NCBI RefSeq assembly: GCF_932526225.1
Contig: NC_064042.1
Location: 15,866,751 to 15,930,750, forward strand
Length of the DNA stretch: 64,000 nt
Source of the DNA: Nematostella vectensis
Lineage: Eukaryota > Cnidaria > Anthozoa > Actiniaria > Edwardsiidae
Direction of reading: 5' to 3'
The notes beneath the pieces were generated by a model. It was not told where the DNA came from and did not search any database. It saw nothing but the letters and a program-made list of their open reading frames with translations. The translations under genes and the position numbers were made by a program. Below are positions 12,208-24,500 of this stretch, piece after piece (the first letter of the stretch is position 1; the number at the start of each line of letters is the position of its first letter).

Positions 12208-14939
12208 GTCCACCAACATCACAACCGACAAACCAAGCCTCAAATGCGACAGTCGCAAAAGGTTGGTTTACCTTTTTTTTTTAAATGAGATAATACTTTA
12301 GACATGGACATTTATACAACAACACTCGACTGCGTCTCGTAGTGTACTATTGTTTGTTCATGGCACGCTGTGACGTCATTTGTGCAGTTGACTTTTGGTT
12401 GACTGTCGAATGAGTCTCGAGTGTTCTCGAGTGAACCATCAGCTGTAAGTTCTGAGCTTTACTTAGTCAGTCCATGATGCTTTCTCTTCAACAGGAACTA
12501 TTCATCTAACCTTTTTACCGAATAGTACCTCCGCAGGACACTGGGACCATTTTCTGAGAGTAATCCAACTGCTGGATCCTTTTCCTTTTCCATGAGTTTC
12601 TTGGTAGCTTACCGATCTCTCGACTGCGCCGTTTGAAAGTGCATACCTCGGACTGCTCAGCATGTGCTTGAAGCAAACTTCTCAAACGCCAACGACTTGT
12701 AATGAGGACCTCCATCTGAACGCACGACTTGAGGGATTCCATGTTTAGCAAATATTATCTCCAAAGAAAGCATTAATTACCTTTTAAATAAACAAGATCT
12801 TTCCCAATCACTTGCCAAGGGCCTCCTGGTAGTGCTGATGGTATAAGCGCTTCCGATCTCAGGTTTCTGTACTCTGCACATTGCCTGCATCCATGTAATA
12901 GGTCTTCACTTTGAGTGTTGCTCCCAGGTCACCAAACATATGCTCTAGCACGGGCACGAAATTTACCAAAGCTTGGTGTCCTTCATCGTTTTGGTCTAGA
13001 ATATCCAGACGCATGGCCGCAGGGATGCATAGCCGCAGAAACTTTCATCAGTAGACCACGAGTGAAAGATGATTTCACTTCTTTCTGTTTAGTTTACTCT
13101 CAGAACACCAGAAAAATGTCTCTTGTCTTGACAACCCTTCTTTCAGTAAACTATAAGCTGTCTGCATACATCATCTTTTTGACGATCACGAATCGCCTCG
13201 AGCCTTTTGTCACTAGCTGAAAGTTCACTAAGTACACTGTCCATGTAACGCTCAATCTACATCATCTTTTGCATAGCGTTGCTCAGTCTCGCTGATGGTT
13301 CTTGGGATATACTTCAAAGGTTTCCAGTTACCGTCTACATCGGCTTAGGTTACACAACACCTTGTCCATACGAGGATGCATCCGCAGAGACCTTGGTTTC
13401 CTTCATTGGGCATATATCGCTAGGACAGGGACTCACTTAGTGCATGCTTTATGTTATCAAACTATTTCTGTTGTGGCTCACCCTATACCCATGTACTGTC
13501 CTTGTTCTGAAGATCACGCAGGGGCTTCGTCATATCTGCAAGATTGTAAACATACTACCCTAAATGGTTAAGATTCTAAGAATCTTCTCAGCTCTGTCAA
13601 GTCAGTAAGCTCTGACAGCTTAGTGATTTTCATTTTATTTCATTTTCATTAAAGAGAAAAATCTGGATTCTTTCCTTGATATAAAAATATCCGAGGAACT
13701 CTACTCGATCCTGAGAAACCCTCTCCAAGTTGAGGGTTATAGTGGCTTCTCTGGCCTTTCTAAAACAGCATTCAACATCTCATCATATTTAGTCTAGCTG
13801 GCTCCAAATACTAGAATATCATCAACATGGCACACTTGCCCACGCATTCAATCCAATATGCGCTGCATACCATTTCTGGAAATGCTCGTTAGCCAAAGAA
13901 ATTCCAAAAGGTAATCTTTTATAACGTATATATGAACGATATCTTCGTGTCTTCTTTCTCTCCCAACAGATACCACCCCTTACCCATCTACTGCTCTTGG
14001 TGGCAGAGCTCTTGTCGGGGTGATACTGGCATGCGTGGTGATTGTGGCTATAGGTAAGAGTTTACAAAAGACTTTCACAAATATACTGTTTTAGGAAAGA
14101 GTTTATGAAACAAGGAGAGTCTAAAACTATGACAAAAAAGATATGCAGTGCAATAATATAGCAGTGAAACATACATTATAGGCTGAATTATATCATTACA
14201 TATATTCTCTAAACAAACTTTTTCTTAACATTAATATACATGCTTTTGCAGATCTGGTGTAGAACCCCGGTCTCAACTGTATTGCAGCCGCTATACTGTG
14301 CATCGAAGAAGAATGCAGGCAAATAAAGTAACAGTATGAACTTAAGACTAATGAAGATGGAACCTTGAGGTACCCCACTATCAGAGAAGGTTCCCTGATG
14401 ATGTTCTGGGCTCAATGCACAGCATCTTAACTGATAAAATGTACATATATGTTAAAAACATTAATCTAGATTTTATTAGCTTTAGACGGTAAATATCTAT
14501 AAGATTTTTATAAAATAAAAAAACTCAGCAGAAACATATAAATGACAGTAAATATTCATAGTATTTGTAAAAGAAAAAGAAATCAATTACTTAACAAACT
14601 GCTAAATAATATGTTTATAAAGGACACAATGTCTTTTTTAATATGATTTTTATTAACAATTTGTTTTGTAACCTGATAAGTTTATTCTTAGTTTGCTGTT
14701 AGATTTAATGATACGGTTTATCGATAGTTTAATTGGCCCAAGGCGCTTGTAGTGTAATAGTGACCAGAAATAAATAACAACTTATTATGTCGTTCTTGTC
14801 TTTGTTTATGGGATCTATATATTAATGTCATACTTGGGTGATTTGTTTTAAAGAATATTAAGCAAATAATATTTGATCTCATTGGTGGTCTTCAGGCATC
14901 AAAAGGGTCGAAGCTCATTCAAGCTGGATGTACCCTTGA
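12208..14939 (+). CDS. Stalk, transmembrane and short-tail exons of a second receptor (or alternative 3' end)
   Basis: Three exons fit together. The stalk exon is 12208-12261 (phase 1-1, 18 codons rich in Ser/Thr/Pro with an N-A-T glycosylation site). The transmembrane exon is 13970-14053 (phase 1-1, TTPYPSTALGG then RALVGVILACVVIVAIG). The terminal exon is 14896-14939, which adds IKRVEAHSSWMYP and TGA. Acceptors (TTGTGCACAG, CTCTCCCAACAG, TGGTCTTCAG) and donors (GTTGGT, GTAAGA) are reasonable. AATAAA lies 22 bases after the stop. The only nearby Ig exon (11774) is broken, so these exons either end a decayed paralogue or are spliced from the upstream receptor's FN3 exon, which also ends in phase 1. 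The short tail has no tyrosine motif of ITAM type. Frame and splice fit are seen; expression is inferred. Confidence 0.5.
12515..13960 (-). mobile_element. Decayed Gypsy-type pol remnant
   Basis: The minus strand in several frames shows reverse-transcriptase traces (HVDDILVFGA near 13810-13840, FGISLANEHFQKW near 13880-13910), the RT/RNase H connection (DMTKPLRDLQNKDSTWVWG near 13480-13550), RNase H (KPLKYIPRTISETEQRYA near 13270-13325) and integrase traces (SNGAVERSVS near 12620-12650). Order along the minus strand is RT, RNase H, integrase, as in Gypsy elements. Many stops and frameshifts break it, and no LTRs were recognised. It sits in the intron between the stalk and transmembrane exons. 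Confidence 0.75.
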
Positions 14940-14960
14940 TGGGGACTTCAGGTTCATTCA

Positions 14961-14966
14961 AATAAA
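14961..14966 (+). terminator. Poly(A) signal AATAAA for the short-tail receptor end
   Basis: A canonical hexamer 22 bases after the TGA at 14937-14939. It supports the terminal exon call at 14896-14939. Confidence 0.45.
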
Positions 14967-15007
14967 AGTTGTATGCTATATTGGGCTCAATGTTTTCAAT
15001 TTATACT

Positions 15008-15028
15008 TATATTTATTTATTTATTTAT
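15008..15028 (-). terminator. Candidate poly(A) signals of the coiled-coil gene
   Basis: TTTATT repeats on the plus strand read as overlapping AATAAA hexamers on the minus strand, about 480 bases after the stop at 15507. They lie about 50 bases from the convergent plus-strand AATAAA at 14961. Nothing coding is seen between 14967 and 15506. Confidence 0.35.
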
Positions 15029-15506
15029 GTAGTTTATCAAAGCAGGTGTGCTTTGTATCCAAGATGGCTACTCATAATTATAATTTAAATCTGATGAGTT
15101 CTCAAAGAATTGTCTTTCACAGGAAAACACATGCTGCATGTAGTAATACTACATACTTAATAGCTTACATATCAATGACATAAAATTGAATCCCTCTTCT
15201 GTCAAAAATGGTCAGGATATATTTACATTTAGGTTATATAAAACAGTAAAAAATAAATACACAAAATTATCACTCATTTTATAAATTCCAGATGTCAGGA
15301 TTACTATCAGGCTACTAACTTTGTGGCTTCCCCTTATCAATAATCTTCCTCCTGCAATAAATAGTACATTTAGTTAGAATCTTGTAATTTTTAACATAAA
15401 TCACTTCAGGTCTTTTTGTGGAAAACAAGCCTTTAAAATTCTGTTATTTTTTGGTGCAAAGCTTTCGAAGGTCTGATTGTGGCACACAGATATGAAAATA
15501 ATAAGC

Positions 15507-18500
15507 TTACAAAAAGTTGTTTGCCATTTGAAGTTCCTCTATCTTCTTTTCTGTCATCGCCATCCATTCATGGTATTTCTCTTGCCAGGAAAGTTTGACC
15601 TGGAAAGCGGGAAAAGTAGGATTACTGCCTGGTAAAACCAATCTACTTATTACAAGAAGTAGTTTAAAGAGGGTGTCTACAAAACGAAGACCTAAAACCT
15701 GTGACCCAAAACTCTTTTTTAGTTTTCCTGCATTGAAATCTTCCATACCCCCTACCCTACTTTCAGGGAACTTTGTAAGATGATAGTTACTAAGGCTAGT
15801 CAAATAACATCCTACTGTATTTTCAAATATTTTTGTTCCCACAAAACAAAATGAATAAATAAGTGCTACATATTGCTTAACAATTATAAACAGTAGGTCA
15901 TTCAACTCAAAATTATAAGTTAACCACACAACAAAGTGGGACCTAGTTTTTGTCCAATGGGGTGGGATTTTTTTTTTAACTTTATTTAGTATTTACCCAA
16001 AAAATTCTAGGTCATTCAGAATGAGTCAGATGGGCAAAGAAATGATGCGCTGTCCTAAAGGGGTGCATATGTGAGCAAACCTATAAGGGTATATCTTTAT
16101 TAGGTAATTTGAATATGGTGACATAACGCTATAATTTACTTGATAGGTGCTTGTGTGAACAAAGTGGGGGCTTTGCTTTGCCACTGAATTACCTGAATAA
16201 ACCTGATAAAGCAATAATATTTACAGTTGAAAGAAGCTCCATTTTCATTCAAGGTGTATACAGGTATGTATATTATATGTATGTAATGCGTGAGTTTAGG
16301 CGTTCATAGAAAAGTGCTTGATACAGGGATGTAAAGCGGGATATATAAAAAAGCAGTTTGCATGTTTTGTCTGCACATCAAGATATATATGTATGTATAT
16401 ACATACATACATACATACATACATACATACATACATAAACTTTATTTAAGTGTCAAAAGTGTTTAGCTAAAAAAAAGCTAATTGTGGACACTATAAAAAA
16501 TAAATAGTCAGATAATTAATAAATAATATGATTTAGAATCTAATCTAGCTATATTTAAAATATTAAAAATATTATAGAAAACTATACGTATTATACATAT
16601 TAATATAATATATTATATACACAAACACTATATAGACGAACTATCACAGGCGTAGATACAAGTAAACAGACATGTGTATACAAATAGACACAAGAACAAA
16701 CAAACAAACAAACAAGCAACATATAAATAAATAACAAAACAAATTAATATAAAAATATGATACAAGGGTAGTGCATACTCCTCATGTGCCCGACCGCCAG
16801 ACAGCACACGGGACCACCCCACGTGCCCACCCCACTAGGATGAGCATGCGATGCAGTCACATGCGCCATCCAGCAGGCCAAGCACATCAAGAGTGCGCAC
16901 TCCCGTCCTAAAAGCCTGTAGGCTGGTCTTATTACGAAGTTCCTGACTTATTTTACCCCAAATATAGGGGCCTAGAAACCTTATGCTGTGTCTACCATAT
17001 GTGATTGTATTAAATCTTGGAACAGGAAAATCGCTCCTCAAGTTGTAACTCCTGTCTTGCTGAAAAAATATACTTTGAATATGCTCAGGAGCTAGGGAAT
17101 TTCTAACTTTGTACATTAATATAAGAATGTCTTGTAATCTTCTATTCTCTAAGCTTGACAATCGCCCTCTCCTTAAAAGTTCAGCATAAGTGTCAGTTCT
17201 GTTATTAAATATTGCGCGTAGAGCCCTCTCTTGGACTCTCTCTAACTTTCTAGCATCAGCGGCTTTACAAAAGTGCCATACCGTGTGACAATATGTGAGA
17301 TTGGGTAAAATTGCTGATTTATAAAGTTGTAATTTGGCGTCTACTGGGATTAGATTTCTAAGCCTTACCAACACACCAACTTTTTGGCTTGCTTTCTTAC
17401 ATATTTCACTGATATGAAGACTAAAGTTCAGCTTATCGTCAAGAGTCACTCCTAGCAGTTTCATTTCAGTAGACGATTTAATTATTTCTTCATCAATCTT
17501 AACCTGTATAGATAGGTTGTCTTTATTTCTATTTTTTCTGCCTAGCAACATCAAGCTATATTTATCATAGTTCCCTTTGAGGAAATTATCTTTATACCAT
17601 TGTGATATCTTATGTCCTTCTTCGTTCAAAATTTGTTCCACGCACTCAGCTGTTCCCCCTTTTACATAGAGCTGATGGTCATCAGCATACATTGACAAGC
17701 TAGCTGTTTTAACTTCAAATGTCATGTCATTTTGGAAGATATTCCATAATAATGGTCCAAATGACGACCCTTGAGGACATCCCCTTACTGCATCCTTCCA
17801 GACACTGGTGACTCCATTAAGTTTGACCCTGCTTTGACGGTTGGTGAAGTATGATCTCATCAAGTGTAATGACTGCTCAGAAAAGCCATATGCCTTGAGC
17901 TTATTTACCATGAGTGCTGGGTGTAAGGAGTCAAATGCTTTACTCATATCTGTTGAGAGTATTCCAATAAACTGTTTGGAATCTACAGCTAGCTTCCAGT
18001 CTTCTGTGAGTTTAAGCAGAGTGGTTTCACAGCTATGCTTCTTCCTATATGCCGACAAGCAAGGATCAAGCTTGGGATCAAAATAATTATTTACTTGTGT
18101 ACTCATCATTGACTCATATACCTTATCTACTATGCATAGTAATGTTATTGGACGGTAGTTTTTTCTCTCAAGACGGTCATCCTTTTTGTAAACAGGGTTC
18201 CATTCCCCTTTCTTCCATGCTTCTGGCCATTCTCCTTTCCTGATACACTCATTATAGAGACCCGTTAGGGAGTCTGCTATACCTCTTGATGCTAGTTTTA
18301 ACAATCTGGGAGTAATGGAGTCATAGCCAGAGGCCTTTCTGACATTTAGCTTCTCGAGAAATGACTGAACTGAATTTGTGCTGAGCTGTTGAAAACAGAA
18401 ATTTGAGTTGTTGCTCTTATTTGCATCATAGATATTCTTAAGACTTGGATGACTGGACAAATCCTCTTCCGTCAGACTGTTGACATTTGCTCCACCAATC

Positions 18501-21500
18501 TCATTAGCCATGGTGGAAAAGTAGTCTACCAGAACGTTTGCTACCTTTTCCTGGTCTTTCTCAATTTTTCCATCTGTTCTGATGTTGATCTCACATACCA
18601 GCTGTTTCTTATCACTAAGAAAAGGTCTAAATGTTCTATAGAACTCACTTGGCTTAGCTTTAAGATCATCTGCCTTTTGTTGCCAATATTCTTTAATGGC
18701 TTTCCTTCTACAATTGGTAGCTTTATTTCTCCATTTTCTCTTCAGTTCCCAATTTTCCTCAGTTTTGCTGTGAGCATACTGCTTAGCAAATTTCCTTTTC
18801 ATTTTGATTGCTTGTTTCCATTCTGGTGTCATATAGGGTACATCAGCTTTTCGAAATCTCATTTTCTTGGTAGGCATGTGTTTTTCTACTATTGTGTTGA
18901 AAAGTGTCTCCCAGTAATGGTACTTATCATCCATAGTGTCAAAGGTCTCCATGACATGCCAGGGAGCAGAGGATATGTAATGTTTGGGATTCCTGTTTGT
19001 ATGACCGCAAGGTTTTCTGGGTAGCAGCAATAAACAACGTGAGTCCGCCATTACTGTTTATTCGTTTTGATCCTAAGGTTTTTCTCAAATACATTACATT
19101 TTTTGGCGACGAGGATTTCGGAAATGGCAACCTACGGCAAAATAGACGAATTCGACAGAGATTCTGATTCATGGGAACAGTATATCGAGCGTCTAAACTT
19201 CTATTTTGAAGCAAATGGAGTAACTACGTCTGACGATGACTTGAAAATACGCCGTGCAATCCTCCTCAGTTCGGTAGGGAAAAAAACCTACAAATTAATG
19301 TCTGATCTGCTGGCCCCAGCGAAACCTGGAGAGAAATCTTATGCTGACTTGTGCACCTTGGTAAAGAGCCATTTCAACCCAAAACCGAGTGAAAGCGTGC
19401 AACGGCACAAGTTCAATAACCGTTTCAGATTGAGCGGGGAGAACGTGTCTGACTTTGTAGCGGCTCTACGAAACATGGCAGAATACTGCAATTTTGGGGG
19501 CAGTCTGGAAAATATGCTGCGTGATCGTCTGGTGTCTGGAATTAACAATGAAAGAATCCAAAGGCGTTTGCTATCAGAAGAGAACTTAACTTTCAAAAAA
19601 GCTTACGACATTGCTTCGTCTATGGAAACGACCGCACAGCACATGGCCGATCTTCAATCTGCTCCTTCTACGTTAAGTTCAACGTCTGCATCTGTAAAAA
19701 AGGTCAGTTCTTCGCCCTTACCGCGTTCTAAAAGCGAAAATAAAGAGTGTTATCGTTGTGGAAAAAATCACCACCCGTCAAAATGTCGTTTCAAGGAGGC
19801 CACGTGCCATTATTGTAAAAAGAAAGGACATATTGTTGCCAAATGTCTCAAAAAAGCAAAAAAGTCGTCCGAGACAACCAAGCCAAATTCAAACCACCAT
19901 CCAAAACAAGGGAAACCAGCAATTCATGTCCTGGATACTGATAAAGAAATAGAAGATGAAGATATATATCCATTGTTTGCTGTCAGTCAAGGCAACCGCC
20001 AAAATCCGTATTTAGTAGATGTTGAATTAAATGGTCTTAAAGTTCAAATGGAACTGGACACTGGTGCATCACTTTCAGTAATCGGAGAGGACATTTTTGA
20101 TCAACTGAAGAACATTGAGGGTTCATCTCTCAATCTGCAAGATACCAAGCTAACCTTGAAAACATACACCGGGGAGACAATTCCAGTTTTAGGAAAGCTT
20201 GTAGTGGAAGTCAAGTACAAGGACTTCTTTGAACACTTGCCAGTTATAGTTGTACAAGGCAAGGTGCCCAGTCTCTTTGGACGAGATTGGTTACAACATG
20301 TTAAGTTGTCATGGCCAGAGATTTTCCTAGTTCAAGTGGTATCCCCTGATGTGTCTGACCTGCTAAAGAAACATGAAAATTTATTCAAGGAAGGACTAGG
20401 GACAATTCAAGGAGTGAAAGCAAAGATATACGTTGATCCTCAAGCCAAACCCAAGTACTTCAAACCTCGCACGTTAGAATATGCACGACGTCAGAAGGTA
20501 GAGAGAGAATTGGACCGTTTGTTAGAAGAAGGAACAATTCGTCCAGTTCAATTTTCGGAATGAGCAACACCCATTGTGCCCATTGTCAAATCTGATGAGT
20601 CTATACGCATTTGTGGAGACTTCAAAGTTACTTTGAACCAAGTTAGCAAACTTGACAATTACCCAATTCCTAAAACAGAGGATCTGCTAGCTCAACTTGG
20701 AGGTGGAGTGCAGTTTACAAAACTAGATCTGAGTCAAGCTTATCAACAACTTGAGTTAGATGAAGAATCAAAGAAGTACACCACTATCACCACTCATAAA
20801 GGCCTATTTGAGTACAATAGACTGTGCTACGGCATTGCCTCAGCCCCTGGGATTTTCCAACGCACAATGGAAAATTTACTGCAGGGTATTCCGAATGTTG
20901 TAGTACGAATAGATGATATTCTCATTGCCGGGAAGACATCAGCAGATCATCTCAAAAGTCTAACAGAAGTCCTGTCACGTCTGGACAAAGCTGGCGTCCG
21001 TCTTAAACGTTCGAAGTGCATTTTTCAAGCACCTGAAGTCACTTACCTGGGACACCGCATAGACAAAGATGGTATCCACCCCCTTGACGAGAAAATCAAA
21101 GCAATTCAAGAGTCACCGAGACCTTCTAATCTGAAAGAACTGCAAGCCTTTTTAGGCATGCTTAACTATTACGCTTGTTACATACCTAACATCACTACAA
21201 TACTATCTCCTTTACATCAGCTGTTAGTCAAAGACACACCTTGGAACTGGAGTGAAGCACATGAAAAATCTTGGAACCAAGCCAAGTCCACACTTCACTC
21301 TTCACAACTTCTAGTGCATTACAGCTTGGAAAGAGAGTTAACCCTTGCTTGTGACGCATCACCATATGGTCTTGGTTGTGTTATTTCACATGTGATGGAT
21401 GATGGGACTGAACGTCCTATTTCATATGCCTCACGTACTCTGTCCCCAGCCGAAAAGAACTATTCACAGCTCGACAAAGAGGCAGCAGCCATCATGTTCG

Positions 21501-24500
21501 GGGTGAGGAAGTTCCACTCATACTTATATGGACGGAGTTTTACCATCTACACTGATCACAAACCCCTGCTGGGTCTGCTACAGTCAACTAAACAAATACC
21601 GACCTCAGCCTCACCACGCATATTGAGGTGGGCGGTATTCCTGTCAGGCTACTCATACACTTTAGTATATCGAGAAGGCCAGAAAAATGGTAATGCCGAT
21701 GGCCTGAGCCGGCTGCCATTGCCAAATGAAACCAGAAATGTTCCAGTGCCTGGCGACATTATGTTTGTAATGAATCATCTTGAAGTCAACACACCCGTTA
21801 AAGTCAAGGACATTGAGCGTTGGACCTCAAAAGATCCTATTCTTAGTGCAGTACGACACCAAGTAATGTCCGGTTGGCCCAATTCAAATGATCGCATTGA
21901 GTTCAAGCCCTACTCTTATAGGAAGCACCAACTTAGCTGTCAGGATGGCTGTCTACTCTGGGGCTCTCGCGTAGTCATTCCTCCTCAAGGAAGAGTCAAG
22001 CTTCTCCAGGAACTACATGATGGACATCCTGGAATGGTTCGCATGAAAATGTTAGCCCGAAGCTATTTCTGGTGGCCTGGCCTGGACGCGGATATTGAGC
22101 AAAAGGTGAAAGATTGCACAAGCTGCCAAAGTAATGCTAAGGCACCTTCTACTGCACCCCTACATCCGTGGGAGTGGCCGTCTAGACCTTGGTCTCGCAT
22201 ACATATTGACTATGCAGGACCTTTCGAAGGACACATGTTCCTGGTGATCGGTGATGCCTATAGTAAGTGGATTGAGGTATTCAAGACAAACTCCAGTACT
22301 GCTGCAGTAACCATCCAGAAGTTAAGAGAATGCTTCTCAGTACATGGACTGCCTGATATCATTGTATCTGATAATGCAACTGCCTTCATAGGTGAAGAAT
22401 TTGCCCTTTTTATGTCTGAGAATGGCATAAAACACATCACTTCAGCACCTAAACACCCAGCATCCAATGGATTTGCTGAAAGATATGTTCGCACTTTCAA
22501 GGAAACAATGAAGAAGATGGGAGGGGAAAAGGAAAACTTAGACACGAAGTTAAGCAGATTTCTACTAAGCTATCGTACCACACCTCATGCAACCACTGGT
22601 AAAACACCTGGTGAGCTATTAATGAACCGGAAGCTGAAGACGCGCTTGGACCTGGTAAACCCCCTTAGTCAGGACACAATTCGCACTCGTGTAGAAGATA
22701 AACAGCTCGCACAGAAGAAACAACACGACAATCTAGTGCCACTCAGAGAATTTCAAGTGAATGACCCAGTATTTGTCAAGAATTTTTCATATGGTCCAAA
22801 GTGGTTATGTGGAACAATTATTCAACAGTCAGGACCGGTTTCGTATGTCGTTCAACTCAGTTCAGGTGGAGTGTTTCGACGACATGTTGACCATCTTCGC
22901 CTGAGGACAAGCACACCCACAGTCGCCAATGATCTTCAGAGTTCAACAGAATTGGCCCAAGTTCCAATGCAAACAACTGTACCCAAGCAGATTCCAGAGG
23001 ATTTTAAGGAACCTGAGATCACAGTTCCAGAACCTTCATTGGAACCGAAGAAGACAGAGCTTCCAGCTTCTGAACCTGCAAGTACTCTGCGAAGAAGTAC
23101 TCGACTCAAAACCACACCTACTCACCTCAAAGACTATGTATGTTAATTTTAAGCAGCATATCACACACTGTGTACATTTTTCCGGATCTGATGGATTGAC
23201 AACTTGTCAAGAACTTGTCATGGACATTGTTGTTGTTTTTTACTTATTGACATGTTGTGTGTATAAATTTGATAGTTTTACTGGCCTCAGCAAGCAAGTA
23301 TCTTTTAGTTGTAAACTTGGGTGGGGCAGTATGTAATGTTTGGGATTCCTGTTTGTATGACCGCAAGGTTTTCTGGGTAGCAGCAATAAACAACGTGAGT
23401 CCGCCATTACTGTTTATTCGTTTTGATCCTAAGGTTTTTCTCAAATACATTACAGGATAGATCTTCATTGAATTTTTCAACATCCAGTGATTTTGTACTT
23501 CTAAATGTGACTACTTTCCGTTCGTGCTGAGATACCCTTTCTTTCATAATCCCATACACTAAGTGATGATCACTCATTTCTGGATTTAGTACTCCACTGG
23601 CTCTGAATAACTCTGGCTTGTTTGTAAGGATCACATCCAATAGAGTTTCAGATGTTGGTGTAACTCTGGTTGGATCCTTAATTAGGCACTCTAAACCAAA
23701 TACTTCCTCTAGATTGATCAGTATTTGCCCTTCTCTACGTTCTGGTCTTAATCTATCAAGATTCAGGTCTCCAGTGAGTACAAGCGTATTACATTCCATC
23801 GAAGCCCACATACACACTGCATGCAATTCCTCTTCCAATTTGCGGTAGTAATCAGTTCCTGTTGGATTTGGAGAGCGATAAATGCCTACAAACAACACAT
23901 TATTGTTGTTTATTATTGCATTAATGGCCAGAACTTCAAGCAATTTATACTGCTTAGGAAGTTTCACTTTACGAGATGCCATCTTTGATGAAAAATATGC
24001 CATCAGACCACCGCCGCCTTTCTTTCTGTCCTTTCTGTAAATGTGATATCCTTCAAGAGCCAGCTGAGCATTGGTGTAAGAGGAGTCAATCTTGGTCTCT
24101 GTCAGAAAGATCACATGTGACCTTAACTCCTTATTGAGCAACAACAGCTCATCCAGTTTGTTTTGGCAGCTGTTAATGTTCAGATGAATGAGCATGAGAT
24201 CAGTGCTGTTCCTTTTTCTTTCTTGTATTATCCAAGGTTCAGGTAGATCATTAGCATATCTTGCTTCATCCTCATCCTGGGCTGCTGGGTCTCCATGCAC
24301 ATTCATATTGAATAACTCTTCAAAAGAAGCATCACCAATACCCTGAAACGGCTGTTCATTTTGTGTAGATATAACTGCACAGCCAGGACATATCCACGTA
24401 TCATTTAACATCTGCTTGATCCGTTTGTATTCACTGGGTTTCACATTTACACACTTGATGTGGCTCTGACCCTTACAACAGTCGCAAAGCACAGCTCGGT

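Larger units (their letters stand above)
18976..23454 (+). mobile_element. Gypsy-type LTR retrotransposon inserted in the LINE
   Basis: A complete 4,479-bp element with LTRs 18976-19098 and 23332-23454, primer-binding site just inside the 5' LTR, Gag-Pol frame 19124-23146 and a purine-rich tract (GGGTGGGGCAG) before the 3' LTR. The pol order is protease, RT, RNase H, integrase, which defines the Gypsy/Metaviridae group. It is antisense to both the LINE and the host gene. The LTRs look identical over 123 bp, so insertion is recent. One in-frame TGA interrupts pol. No envelope ORF is present. Confidence 0.95.

Noticed and set aside
18449-19024. 191-residue plus-strand frame
   Set aside because: It is antisense to the LINE reverse transcriptase and has no motif of its own.
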